Source: Apostichopus japonicus | Taxonomy: Eukaryota > Echinodermata > Holothuroidea > Aspidochirotida > Stichopodidae | NCBI RefSeq assembly: GCF_037975245.1 | Contig: NC_092569.1 | Coordinates: 30,382,668 to 30,446,667 of the forward strand | Length of the DNA: 64,000 nt | Reading direction: 5' to 3' | Shown: positions 48,570 to 63,158 of the stretch, piece by piece | Layout: every line of letters begins with the position of its first letter | Numbering within the stretch: position 1 is the stretch's first letter | The notes under the pieces: generated by a model | Databases searched by the model: none | Seen by the model: the letters and a program-made list of their open reading frames with translations, nothing else | What the model was told of the DNA's origin: nothing | Program-made: the position numbers and the translations under genes

Positions 48570-49190
48570 CATTGCAATAACTCCGCAACCGTAAGTCGGA
48601 CTGTAAACAAACTTGAGATATTGTTGATGGTTAATGTAGATGGAACATGAAGGCCCAAAATTTTAAATTTCCACCTTTAATGCCTCTTGGGACACATTCT
48701 TTGGGTCCGATTTTGTGGGCCTCAATATTTTTGGGACCATTAAGGCCCACATTTTCTTTACATTGCAATAATTCAGCAACCGTAAATCCAATTGTAGCCA
48801 AACTCAGTTTACAGTTGTTGGTTAATGTAGCTGGTACATTTCGTCCCGACAAAATCTCCGGGCCCGTTTTAGGCCGGGTGGGCCCAAATTTTATTTTTAC
48901 GTCAAATGCATTTTGGGTCACATTCTTTGGGCCCGATTTCTTGAGGGACCATTTGGGCCCACATTTTGGAGGGTTCAGTTCTTTTGGGGGAAACTATATT
49001 TTAAGCGACTTTGAGCCAAATATTTTTGGGACCATTTAGGCGTAACATTTTATCAGGGCCCAATTTTTTGGGGAGGTGCCAAATTTTAAACTTGCAATAA
49101 CTCCACAACCTTAAATCAAGTTGCATCTAAACTTGGAATACAGTTTTTCGTTGATAGCTGGTACATGTGGGCATAAATATTTTGCTATTG
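48570..49190. repeat. Three copies of a 100-base motif with GGGCCC-rich spacers
   Basis: Copies start near 48570, 48758 and 49088. Each begins ttgcaataa-tc-gcaacc-taaat (or gt), runs through caaact and gttgatgg/gttggtt and ends ggtacat or ggaacat. Spacers repeat words such as tttgggaccattt, gggcccacattt and ggcccaaatttt. No coding sequence is conserved. Confidence 0.75.
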
Positions 49191-49544
49191 AATGATGACA
49201 TACAACACATTAATATTCCACTTAGCAAGGAACCATAGCGCCTGTTGGGCTCTTGCTTAACAATCGTTCCATATGCTGCGTATCGTAATAGTCCACGCAA
49301 AAAGAAGAAATTGAGTGATATTGATATTTCAATAGCTATTCCGGTTTTTACTATAGTCAATATTAATATGTACTAAACCTCCGAATGATCCATTGCTACA
49401 TAAATGATGACTAGTCCCGCTCATTACAGGACTGAATGTTTCCGAACCAAATCATTTTCCTTTAAATTTATATAAACGAGAGAGCATTCTTGGATAACTT
49501 TCAATACCACTTGTGCTGGACAGCAACATGAAATGAATTGTATA

Positions 49545-49798
49545 AATATATGTATTTATGTATGTATATGTGATCTTCCCGCAAGCAGGAACTCGCGAAA
49601 GAAGCCATGGAGGCTTATAGACTCGTAAGCTGACCGAAGCCAATCTCTCGGCACACATCCATTTAGCGTCCATGTCGTGAAGTTGTTATTGAACAACATC
49701 CTTGCCAGACGACACACATTGCTGTCGGCGGGAATCGAACCGGGGATCTCATGACTGGGAGACGCCGGCGTTAACCACTAGGCTATACACTCCGCCGT
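49545..49798 (-). mobile_element. tRNA-derived SINE
   Basis: On the minus strand the head reads ggcggagtgtatagcctagt then ggttaacgc (A box 49786-49776), and GGTTCGATTCC (49741-49731) is a perfect B box about 34 bases later. The 5' and 3' ends of this tRNA-like part do not pair as an acceptor stem, and an unrelated body of about 180 bases follows, ending in an acatacata tail. That is a SINE, not a tRNA gene. Confidence 0.75.
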
Positions 49799-49799
49799 T

Positions 49800-51540
49800 A
49801 TGTTATATGAAGTTTCATGTTTGAAGTAAAATGTTTGAAGTTTGAAGTAAAATGTTATTTGAAGTTTCATGGTTTGCTCTTGAGTTTCGTGTTGTATCTG
49901 AGGAACTGACCTAATAGTTTGTGTGTTAGAATAAATAGTCCAGCCGCTGTAATTAATGAGCCTCAAATGGTCATTCCTCAAGTAAAAATGGTCCAGAAGT
50001 ACAACATGGATAAATAGCAGTGATTCTTACGGTCATATCAAATTTAAGTCTGTGCCTTTATTTCTCCTGAATGTTATCCTTTCTAAGAAAATTGTATTAC
50101 TGTGTTACGTTAACACTGTCAATCGAATTACCGTCAAGTTACGCTGGCTCCTTTACTAAATCACAACATACCTTTCCGTCATTTAAGTCTGTTGTTCTTG
50201 TAATTTGCAAACTTTACGGTAGTTGACATTATAGTGTAGTGTTTGTGGGAACGATTGACGCAAGTAAAACAACATCCAGAATTGTACACTGCGTCTCTTT
50301 TGCCTTCTGATTATGAAGTAAATACAAGTTATAAGTAACATCGCGAAGTTAAACCTAATATCAAACCATTAACCACACCGGAACGAAGGAGAAATTAAAC
50401 AGACGCGAAGTCAACGTATTGACACTACTGTTTAACTCTTTGCTCAGGCCTAAACTCGACGACGTACAATAAATTTGCCTTAACAAGCGTAATGTCAATA
50501 TTATCCTTAGATACTGCAAACTCTTCCATAGTCATCCGGTTCACGGGAAGTTGTTGACATGCTCACTTACAAAATGTCAAGAACTGTGTTCTACATGTGA
50601 CTTCAGGGACACGTTAGCGTTAGACATCCATGGTAGTATTATATTAGGGATTTAGTATGAGCCTACAACAAGCTATAGTTATAAGACGTATACACGTGCC
50701 TTCAGTTAATATATATGATTAGTGTGTATATTTCTATATCGAATACGCACGGTACCTTATATTCTACACGGGATAACAAGTTCATGGATAATGTTGTTGT
50801 TTTAACTACTGTCTACGCGTGTTGCACCAGGAGTTTTTGTAATGGACGATTATGGAGGCCGGAAAACGACGAATATATTGGGACTGACTGCTATCCCGAC
50901 TCAAGGTAAGTGCCCTTATAACAGATTCGCATATCTAAACCTCCGGATTACGGTCCATCTGTCACAACGTGTAATTTAAATAATTTCCGTATGTGATATT
51001 AGTATCCAAACTGACCCTGGGTTTCTGCTCTCCCTCAATGAAATATTAGTAGTTAGGGATGGGCGGTCTTAGGTGGTCACAGCGACCTATCCTTATTGTT
51101 TCTGTTGTGTTGATCAATGATTTTTTTTTTCAGATGCCCCCATTTCAGACAAATCCCGTACTCTTCGTTATTCGTAACTTCATGTAGAATTAAAAGACAG
51201 GTTACGTACAGTTTAGGCATTACTTTATAAAAATAGAGATGGCGATTAAGATTTCAGTACTTTGGTTTCCATGACGAAGCTAAGCTGTTTTCAGCAGGAG
51301 TTCATCACCTTACTTTAAGTAGAGTTAGAGTTATTCACAATTGTTCTGGATAATTGTACTATTAACCGCTTCAATAAATGCATCTTGGTCAGTATAGTAT
51401 ATGTAGCTGTTTCGTTAAATCTAGACGTCAAAAACTTTGTTCTACCAAATGAAGTTTAATCAGGGATTTATTACCTGAAGCTATTACATACTTCGTCCAG
51501 ACACTTTCGTGTTAGTATTAAAGTGAGAGCGAAGTCACAT
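49800..51540. other. No gene seen
   Basis: AT-rich DNA with scattered short frames (for example 50715-50909 +) that match nothing recognisable. Confidence 0.35.
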
Positions 51541-51679
51541 ATTTAAATCAAATATATAATACATCACCACAACACCACATCACCACAATATATAATACAT
51601 CACCATCCTGGTGGAAATTCCAGTTGAACTTTTGAACTAGGTTCAATTGGAATTTTCTATACGGAAATTGGCCCAAATT

Positions 51680-51975
51680 TGAACTAGGTCGAACTGGGTG
51701 AACTGGGGTTCCCAACAGGGTCCAACTGGTTCAACTTTGTTTTACTGGGTCCAACTGGTTCAACTATATTTTACTGGGTCCAACTGGATCAACTATGTTT
51801 TACTGGGTTCAACTGGTTCAACTATGTTTTACTGGGTGCAACTGGTTCAACTATGTTTTACTGGGTCAAACTATGTTTTACTGGGTCAACTATGTTTTAC
51901 TGGGTCAACTATGTTTTACTGGGATTCAACTGGGTCAACTATATTTTGCTGGGTTAAACTGGGTGAACTATTTTT
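51680..51975. repeat. Left array of short repeats (tttactgggtcaactatg type)
   Basis: About ten units of 17-30 bases such as caactatgttttactgggt, with or without a ccaactggtt block. The unit length varies, and the array makes Phe/Thr/Gly/Ser-rich frames on the plus strand that are artefacts. Confidence 0.9.
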
Positions 51976-54069
51976 TTTACTTCTTATATTTTTAAATAGT
52001 TTTAACTGGGATTCTCAACTGATGTTCTCTACACTTATATAACACCACACTGTAAGAAGTGTTCATTTTTTAACAGTAGATCTATACTGTAAGTATTAAG
52101 GGTGTTAGCCACTGAAAATAAATGTTTGTTCTCGATCAGAGAACTCTGGGTTTGGTGTGATGACCTAACACAGAGCAAGATACATATAAAAATGAAGAAG
52201 TCAACTGGATTGGATCAAAAGAAATTATAATTATGAATAACAAACAATGTACAGCTGATCTGGGCCCAGTCAAAAAATTAAATGAAACAACTTACAGTCG
52301 TGAGGTGCGCACCCAAAATAAAAAGTAATACACTTAATTAAAAAGTCTGTTCTGGTGAGTTGGCCTGCTGGTGACATTATGTATTTCACGACCTCAGACC
52401 TTCCACGACATCAGATATTCTACGACATCAGTAAAGTTGAACCCAATAAATGGTATTATGAATGTCCGATCCCAGCAAAAAAGTATCCTTTAATTTATAT
52501 GAAATAGTGTTCCAGGGTATCCTTTCACTAAAATATTGTCAATATCCTTTGTAATAAAATAATGTCCTTTATAAGTGACGGTGTCCTGGAATATATCTTT
52601 TATTGTAAAACAATATCCTTTATAGTTAATAGTATCCTATATAAATAGTGTCTCAGACTGGCAGTTGAATATCACAACTTCCATAAAATAATAAGGTCTA
52701 TGTACAGTAACTTGAACTATGTAAATTAAGGATTAAAACAAACTATCCAGCCATTGAACTATCTTTCTCTTCTTTTAAAACTGCCTTGCTCAGATACTCA
52801 TAGCCAACTGCCAAATCCCTATACCCTGTACCCTCACAAAACTCCTTTGTTCCTAAAATATATAGGCACAGACCCCATTTCCTGTGATGGTTTATTTCCA
52901 GGAAGAGCAAGATAGCTGCCTAGCAACCCAGAAGAGAGAAAGTTGTTAATCAACCTCTTTGCTGCCAGAAGACAACATACAAATGTATAGCCTCTGTACA
53001 GTGAGCACTGCACAGCGCACTAATAAACAAGTAAAACTATGGTACAGAACAAAACTTGATGTAAGAGCTGACCATCTTACACTGTACAAATGAAGCCTCA
53101 CTTGAAATTAGATTGAAAGTTTGATCATATGCTCATAATGTTCAGTGTCGGGCATCCTCACATTTGTAGCATATAAGTGTATGCTGTACACTTCACTAGG
53201 CAAAATGACAAAGTATGTTATTATGCCAATAGGACACTTCATGTTTGAAACAAGAATCAAGGCAATTGCGTAAATTTTGAAAATTGCTATTGTATGTTTG
53301 CTAGTTGACAATAACTTTCCTTAAATCATGCGGCTAAATATAGGTGTTAACTTGAGTATAACTAGGTTAGGCCCCTATAAGCTAGGCAACTATAACGTTA
53401 GGTTATGTCTAACGTTAGTAAATGTGGTATACCTAGTAGGGAACCGGTTTGTTAGGCCTAGCCTATACTATAGTCCTAAGTCACTAGCCTATATAGGCCT
53501 ATAAAGTTTCTGTTGAATTTAAATATTTATGATGAAGAGCACGTTTACAAACAATTATAATATTACAAGTATGTGTCAATAATATAAAGATACTGCAAGA
53601 TCACAAAGGAGGGAACTTAGCCGCGGTAATAATTTAAAATTGTTGGCAAAATCGGTTACAAATGCGATTATTCTGCGAAGCTTCTGTTGGCGTATGTGGT
53701 TTGCGGATTCGAAATTTATAAATTTTGCGCTAACACAAGGTAAAAATGTCAAAGTTCAAATTTGGTCGGATCATACTATTTTGCACTAGCAAGGCATTTT
53801 GCCTACCAATTGTTCAAATCGACGAACAAATTATAACATATTTTTTTTCAAATTTATTATATAATAATTATTTCATATTTTTAATCATTGCGGTACAAAA
53901 ATGTAATTGTTTAATCATAACTGTGATAAATATGACAAAGATTTATTTTAGACCCCTCATAAGTTGTCTAATTTAGCATTTTTCAATATATTACTATACG
54001 GTAACTGCTTACGAACTTACACTAAAATATTCATAATAATTACGCCTAAAATAAAAGCAGTAAACATAG

Positions 54070-54535
54070 TCCAAACCCAGTTGATCCAGTGTGAGACCTA
54101 TTGTTCAACCCCAACAGGGCAAGTTCAACAGTAAACATATCTCAAATCCAGTTGGGCTTGTGCAAACCAGTGAAACCTAGTTAAACCCCAGCTGGGTCAG
54201 TTCACCACCCAATAGTCCAAACCCAGTTGGGCCGGGGCAAAACCAGTTGAAACCTAGTTCAACCCAACAGGGCAAGTTCACCAGTCAACATAGTTCAAAC
54301 CCAGTTGGGCTAAGGCAAAACCCAGTGAAACCTAGTTGAAACCCAACTGGATCAGTTCAAACATAGTTCAAACTCAGTTGGGCCTGAACAAACCCAGTTG
54401 AACATCGTGTAAACCCAGTTGAACCTAGCTCATGTACAGCATAGCCCAGTTGGAACCCAGTAAGACCCAGTTAAACACAGTTAAAAAACCACTTAAACAT
54501 AGTAGGCCCTTGTAGAACCTCGTTGATTTTTTAAC
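54070..54535. repeat. Right array of short repeats (aacccagttgggc type)
   Basis: Units of roughly 70 bases combine aaacccagttgggc, aaaacccagtgaaacctag and ggcaagttcacca blocks. The shared words are inverse to those of the left array, but the higher-order unit differs, so the arrays have evolved separately. Confidence 0.85.
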
Positions 54536-54562
54536 TGGGTTGTACTGGAATTTCTACCAGGG

Positions 54563-54975
54563 CACAACACACGGAATGCTGATAATGCACATTACTTTCC
54601 TTATAAAACATCAATTGGGAGGCTCCGTCTTAGAAATCGTGCAATAAAGACATGGAATTGCATAACAGAGAGTTTCAAAACCAAAGTATCCAGTAAAATA
54701 TTCAAAAAGCATCTAACTAAAGACGTAATATCCAGTTATTAATAAGTCATCCATTCATTGGCACGATAACAAATTATTATTGTAAATATTATCATCAAAT
54801 AGTATTCATTGATTGTCGAATTATTCTATTTTGTATTGATATGTAAATACTTTTCTTCTTTTCTTTATACAGGGAGTCTTCTACTTTGTTAAGCTGTTGT
54901 ATGCCTTTTGGAAGACTTCCTTCACACTGTAAATTTACACGTGAAAAACAAATAAATCAAATCAAATCAAATAAT
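54563..54975 (+). pseudogene. Non-LTR retrotransposon 3' end (5'-truncated)
   Basis: The plus strand encodes HNTRNADNAHYFPYKTSIGR, then NRAIKTWN and FKKHLTKDVISSY before a stop at about 54740. This is the C-terminal tail pattern of LINE reverse transcriptases (R-T-----RS----WN, then FKK-L). A noncoding 3' region follows and ends in aaatcaaatcaaatcaaat, a short-unit tail. Only the last 60 or so codons remain. Confidence 0.65.
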
Positions 54976-55079
54976 GTAGTGTTTGTGAAACGAAGCACAT
55001 TGTTCCAGCTCTCGGCCTCACATCTTGTTCCGTTAATGAGATTTAAGATATTGTTGTTTTAATATTCACTTTATTTGTA

Positions 55080-56565
55080 AAGTTTAGTTTAGTTTAGTTA
55101 AGTTTAGATTAGTAGAAAAAAGAATGAGAAGGGACACCCAAGTCCCCATCAAGGACCCTATAGGAGAGGAAAAAACTGATGACACAAACACTCAGACCCG
55201 ATTACAATGCTTAAAGTGCTTGTCCAAAGCATTCTTAAACCCATTGACACTACTTGCAAGTACAACTTTCTCAGGCAAACCGTTCCACTCATTCACAACC
55301 CTATTAGAAAGTTATGCCGAATATTAATCCTACTTTGTGAATTTTGGAGTTTAAGACAATGACCTCTGGTACAACTACTATTAGCAAACATGAATAAGTC
55401 GGTAAAGGATCAATTTTCAAAACCATACACAATCTTGAAAACCTGAATCGAGTCCCCACGTAACCTCCTAAGCTCCAGTGTGGTGAGATTCAACAGCTGT
55501 AACCGCCTATACTAAGGAACACTCTTTAAGGAACTAATCATCCTAGTAGCCCTCCTCTGGACCTTTACAAGTACTTCCTTAACTTTAGCAAAATATAGGT
55601 TCCAAGCTTGCACAGCATACTCCAGATGAGGCCTAACCAATTGCTTATAAAGCCTAACTACTATGTCCTCTTTCAGAAAACTGAAGTTCCTGTTGATCAT
55701 ACCTAAAACCCTATTACCTCTTTTAGCAGCTTCAAGACAATGTTTAGAAGGTTGCAGAGATGAGTCAATGTAGATACCTATGTCTCTTTCAACAAAGAAC
55801 TCCTGTAACTCCACACCATTAATATTGTAGGTATACTTTTGGTTACTACTACCTATGTGTATTACCTCACATTTGTCAATATTAAAAGGCATGTGTCATC
55901 CCTGAGACCAGGAAAAAACCTTATCCAAATCCGTTTGAAACTTCTCAGAATCGTTTTTGGAAGAGACCTCAGAATACAATTTAGTGTCATCAGCAAACTT
56001 CTTAGCTGTGCAAAAAATATCTCCGTCAATGTCATTTATATAGGCAACAAACAACAAGGGACCCAAAACAGACCCTTGTGGAACCCCACTAGTAACATCC
56101 TGCCAAGAAGAAGCACAGCCTTTAATTACTACCCTCTGTTTCCTATTACCAAGCCAATTCTCGATCCAAGACAGTAAATTGCCATTGACACCTATACTCT
56201 TCAACCTAAGTAGAAGACGCTGGTGGGGCACTTTATCAAAGCCTTCTGGATATCCAGGAACACAACATCTACAGACTTCTGCCTATTTACTGAGCTTGTT
56301 ACATCTTCCATAACTCAAGGATATTAGTGAGACAAGACCATTTTTTGACAAAAGCCGTGTTGAGACTCTCTGAACAACGACTGACTGCTAAAGTGACAGA
56401 CCATAGACTTTTTACCAATAGACTTACAAACAACACTATTGAGACTAACGGGCCTATAATTACAGGGCTTAGACTTATCACCCTTCTTGAGGGCGCAAAC
56501 ATCTGTGATATCATAGTTGGGTTAAACACCAGCCACTTATTTTGTTTTGTTATTCTTTTGCTGAA
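55080..56565 (-). pseudogene. CR1/Jockey-type LINE reverse transcriptase, broken
   Basis: Read on the minus strand in several frames, the motifs appear in the right order: KKGDKSKPCNYRPVSLNS (about 56490-56435), FLD and FDKVPHQ (about 56260-56220), GVPQGSVLGPLLF (about 56095-56050), FADDTKLY (about 55995-55970), then the thumb region to about 55515 and a WNGLPEKVV-like tail near 55280. At least two frame changes and an in-frame stop between 55896 and 55892 make it inactive. It is 5'-truncated, lacking the endonuclease, and ends at about 55080 in a repeated aaact tail. Confidence 0.85.
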
Positions 56566-56569
56566 GTGA

Positions 56570-59000
56570 TGGTAGCCTTGTGGTGGAAAATTCGAATCTT
56601 TTTTATGAAGGGATGATTATATCATCATTGAACAGTGATTTCAATTGAGGAGTAGTTGAATAAAGTTCCACTCCTTTCCGGTGTATTTTATTTTGGACTA
56701 TACCATTAGATAATAGGTTCGCTTCGAGTTTAACAATGGTTAAAGGTCGGCATGTGAAGTATCGTTTAATAATTTGAGAACGACGAAACAACAACTGTTT
56801 AGATTGTACACATATGCAATACACCCCTCTCTTAATAGTAGAATATACCGACCGGATACGACCATTTGCGATATTATCCATGTATGACATCACTAGACAT
56901 TTACCCAATGTGTCAGTCGAAATACAATCAAGAACTTTCAAAATTTCCTTCCGAGCTTCCGAACTAGGAATGAGGGCGTGTGGACTCATATGTTTTAACT
57001 TGCTTCCTGTTTATTGTAAATTTACATTTAATCTTAGACTTCGATACCAAAAAGAAAATAAGAGATGTTCACAGTATTCGAAAAAGAGCTCAATTACCTT
57101 GAAAAAGTGTTCATTGCCTAAACGCCATACAGTACAAAAAGTTATAACTCACGTGATACATTAATATGTCCCTCTTAGTGATACAAATGCCAAAATTAAC
57201 TGGAAGCAAAGTTTTTGTATTTAATGTTATCCGTTCTTTTTTAATCTGAACCTTACAATTAAACTATCATTTATTTATTATTTATTTCTTAATGATACGT
57301 CTATAATTACATGCTGGACAATCCTGGTACTTCAACGCCTACCTTCCCCCTGCCATGGAAAGTTATTTATGAGAGGAAACAACATCGTTAAACGGAGGGA
57401 GGGGGGTTACTAGAGGAAACTGTGATATTTACTAAAGATTCCACTTGGTAAAGTGCATTTCAATATCAAAAAAGAGAAGAAATGAAAATTAAAAAAAAAA
57501 TGGTCTCCATAATGACTGACTGGCAGTTTGGGTTCGTGGTTTGCGCTCGTGTTGAATTGTAAGAGCGCCCTCTATTACTTCCGGGTGGTACATGTATCGG
57601 AGGGGAACCTTTTCATCGCATACGATATGAAGTAATGGAATTGAAGAGCTTTTATTGAAACGTTTATCCAGCAATATTTTAGCAAGATCCGTCAATATTA
57701 ACTTAATCATAATTCAATAAGTTTACATTTTCTAGATTGTTATAAACATTTCTTTTGTGCACTTCATACATTTTCTCCCGTTTCGGCGAAGTTGTTTTGG
57801 TTTCTTGGTTTATGTTTTTCTTAAAGAGTAGCTTATGAATGTCGACATATCTAACACGTCCTACCAGTGTTTTTTTCTCAAATGAAAGTTTACAAATGTG
57901 TTTTTCAATGAATCAAAATAAATATGAGAAACGATTTGTAACTATGTATATAACAAATTGGTAATAACGTTCTAAAATAAATTGTTAATATATTCTATGG
58001 GTTTATACTGCTTGTCTCATGCCCAACCCTTGTACACAGCACAAGATTGTACAAGCTTAATTACTGACAGTATGTTAAATTTATTTAAGTTTCTCTGCAG
58101 TATCGGCGTTCCATAAGTTCCATTACTATCACACGACATAACTACTTCCACGAAAGATAGGCAATAAAAATGAATATACATGTTAATTGTCTAGTATATA
58201 GTCAGCCAACTATAAGTAAATAAAGATCTTACTATTGTTGCTTTCAAGGGTTGCATACGCCACTTTTGTAGTTACTGTTATGAAGGTATATGAGGAATAA
58301 GTAAAAAACAGGTAAAGAACAGACAAATGCACACTGTTGTATTGAAAGTTTGATTCAATGAGTTATTCCAAGGCGGTATTCAATGATGTTATCTTTCGTT
58401 AGCAAAAAAAAATAGCTTTGGAAAGAATGCTTTCGTTATCTTAAAGACATCTCTATCATTTCTTGTGCACTGTCTGAATTATTCTGGTTTCGTAAAATAG
58501 TGATTTTCGATATCTTAGTCAGAGGGTTGTGTAAAAAAGAGGCATGTATTTATATAAATATTTTAAAAATCAACGAATGAACTTTCAACTTGGTAACTGC
58601 GTGTTATTGTAGTGTCCACTCGGTACTTTGCACAACCCGCATGTTCTTTATACCAAACTTTAACGAAGAAGGGATACAGAAGCACTCAGTGTGCATATAT
58701 GCAAATATAACGACATGCTTATAAATCGATAGTAAAGTTAACCAAACGTGTCATCGGTGATAATACACTTTACAGGAGAGTATACGATATTTAGTTTATA
58801 GCCATTGACGTGTACTAGTTTAAATACCACATGCTCTCCCAACGATATGGATTTTTTTTTTATCATGAAGTAATATTAATTATATACAACGTGTATTTAA
58901 CACATCGATAGGGAGGGGTGTCTGTGGTTCATGGCAGGTATATTTTAATCAATTACAATGCGCAAACGCTTGAAGCATTGTGGTTTACTCGTATCACGTG
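56570..59000. other. No confident gene; scattered repeat fragments
   Basis: About 57540-57760 resembles the 27340-29050 repeat unit (shared cctctatt-c-ttcc-gg-gg-ta and aaccttttcatc). Frames at 56603-56989 (-) and 56814-57164 (+) overlap on opposite strands and match no family I know. Confidence 0.35.
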
Positions 59001-59010
59001 TATTTATTTG

Positions 59011-59163
59011 GTTTAGTTTAGTAGAAAAAAAGGATCAGGAGGGACACTCAAGTCCACATCAAAGACCCGGAAAAAACTGAAGACACAAACACTCGGACCC
59101 GATTACAATGCTTAAAGTGCTTGTCCAAAGCATTCTTAATCACATTCACACTACTTGCAAGCA
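59011..59163 (-). mobile_element. Second, very short 3' fragment of the CR1/Jockey-type LINE
   Basis: Bases 59011-59163 match 55090-55260 closely (for example cccgattacaatgcttaaag, tgcttgtccaaagcattctt) with small deletions. The match starts at the same tttagtttag tail and stops abruptly at gcaag, a 5' truncation to about 150 bases. Two copies from one family with a shared 3' end confirm the 3' border. Confidence 0.8.
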
Positions 59164-60838
59164 TTGGTGGCATTATTAACCTTTGTATCTACGGAGCTGT
59201 GAGCAGGAGTGATATAGTAGTGAATATACAGTCCATGTATGTTTATATCTTCTTCAGTTTTTCTTAATTACAGTTATCTCTCATTCGAGTATTCCCTTTA
59301 CTTCATACTGCAGTGGTTTTTATAGTGTAACTATCCATTCCCGACATTGACAGATATATAGAGGGCTGATGTTTATTTACAACAGATCGGTCAATTAAGC
59401 AGCTTAGGCTGGTATAAACTCATACTGGGACATTTACACTGAAATAATGTACCATTACAACCCACATACGATACAAAAGGTCGGGTTTGGAAGATCCATA
59501 ACCATGTATGGTCAAAGTTTCTCGCTATTTCAGCGTAGCTCTTAAAAAAACAAAAAACACTGTCGTTCTGAAATCACAATAACAAGTTTGAGCCTCTATA
59601 GTCTAAGAAATAAAGACAGTGTATAAATTCTAACGTAATTATGTACAGATAATGTCACTAACAAGTCATTTAATGGGTCGATCTCGCCAAGTAATACTCA
59701 ATTAAGTGTGTTGACGCAAACTTTTGTGCTTAGCCACTATCGTTTACATTAAAATGTAACCATAAATTTTTGACCATGGATCAAAATATCGTAATAATAT
59801 ATCTGAAGTAGAGTTCGGTCATGCTTTCTACCTAGCAATTCCTCTGTTGGCACTTAACTTATTTTTCCATACCATTAAATATATGTGTAGCATAAGCTCA
59901 TCTCTATATAAGTAAATGTGTGTATGCGTTTAGCACTAATGAAAGGGATATGCCGGACAGGCAGACAATCTAACTCATTATATTTAAAATAATTCTGAAC
60001 AGTTGTAGCCTTAAGAAACCCCCAAATCAAAATCTAGGTAACTTTAATGCAACACAAAACCCACCAACTCAAATCTAGGTAACATTTAAACTTTGCTGGC
60101 TCCAAGAAGTACATTGTAGTGGGAAAATAAAAACCACTTTGTCAGAGAAAAACGATTCCACGCGTTTTTACACCTTCTGTAAATTGGAGTAGTTTATTAC
60201 CACGAGATAGTCCTTATCCACTCCAGATTGTTGTAATTATCTTCTTTCCCTGTTTAACCTCACCAGGGGCGGCCGAACCAGAGGATACATGGCAACGTAC
60301 CTCCTCCTCCGCCCATCCCCTCCCTCCCCACTACTCCCCATTCCGCACATACAAAAGTGTCTTTTCTCGTGAATGAGAATTGCGAATTGCGAATGAGAAT
60401 TTTGGTAATAAAGGAAGGCTTACTTCCTTACCATTTTGTAATTGAACAGTGAAAACTTACAAAAGTATATTTTACTTGAAATGTGCCCCTTGTTGAAAAA
60501 GAAAAAAACATATTTGTTTTCTACCCTACCCCGCCCCTCCTTTTCACCGCCACTCAACATCGCACTGTATCTATATCAGCACGTATATTAGCAATAAATG
60601 TATTTATTGATTGACTGCAATTTTTCAATCTAGCAAGATTTCATATAATATTCCATATAGCATAATAGCGAAATTTGAGTAGAAAATCACTACATAATTG
60701 CTTTCCTATCTTTTAAAATAACGAGAGACGGAATATTTCTACATCAGAACCATGTTTGGAGAAAACCTGTACGCTGACAATAATATTACAATTTATGCTC
60801 CATTATAAATAAATGATTATAAATTTCACTTATGCAGT
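59164..60838. other. No gene seen
   Basis: AT-rich DNA with C-rich patches near 60300 and 60530. A ccaggggcggccgaaccag word at about 60265 resembles a transposon end, but no partner was found. Confidence 0.35.
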
Positions 60839-60839
60839 G

Positions 60840-63000
<2,161 letters not shown>

Positions 63001-63013
63001 TTTCGAAATCTCA

Positions 63014-63031
63014 TGACGTCATGTGACGTCA
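63014..63031 (+). promoter_or_regulatory. Paired CRE-like sites TGACGTCA
   Basis: Two perfect palindromes TGACGTCA (63014-63021 and 63024-63031) lie two bases apart, about 130 bases upstream of the P2X7-ballast-like start codon. Such sites bind CREB/ATF-type bZIP dimers in animals. Their use here is inferred from position alone. Confidence 0.4.
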
Positions 63032-63158
63032 TGTTAGGAACACGATTTGCTCTCGCTGTTTCCTCCGAACATATATACACGTACTTACACATACGACAAG
63101 TGTACATAAATACCCAACAAAATCGAGAACAAGAAATCATATCTAAATTTCCCGTGGA

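Larger units (their letters stand above)
51607..54561. mobile_element. Foldback-like element with inverted ends and inverted repeat arrays
   Basis: The left end is CCTGGTGGAAATTCCAGTTG and the reverse complement of the right end is CCTGGTAGAAATTCCAGTAC; 20 of 23 positions agree to the shared AAC that follows. Inside the left end (about 51680-51975) is an array of actgggtccaactggttcaa-type units. Inside the right end (about 54070-54535) is an array of cccagttgggc and cctagttgaaaccca units, the same words in inverse orientation. The 2 kb centre shows no transposase. The two arms can pair, as in foldback transposons. No clear target duplication is seen. Confidence 0.6.

Noticed and set aside
48647-49039. 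130-codon plus-strand frame and its opposite-strand partner
   Set aside because: Both lie in the motif-repeat region with gggccc-rich spacers, and neither is conserved between repeat copies.
49725-49798. Functional tRNA gene on the minus strand
   Set aside because: A and B boxes are good, but the acceptor stem does not pair and a SINE body follows.
51698-52042. 114-codon repetitive frame with FYWVQLVQL units
   Set aside because: It translates the left repeat array of the foldback-like element; unit lengths vary and no frame is kept.
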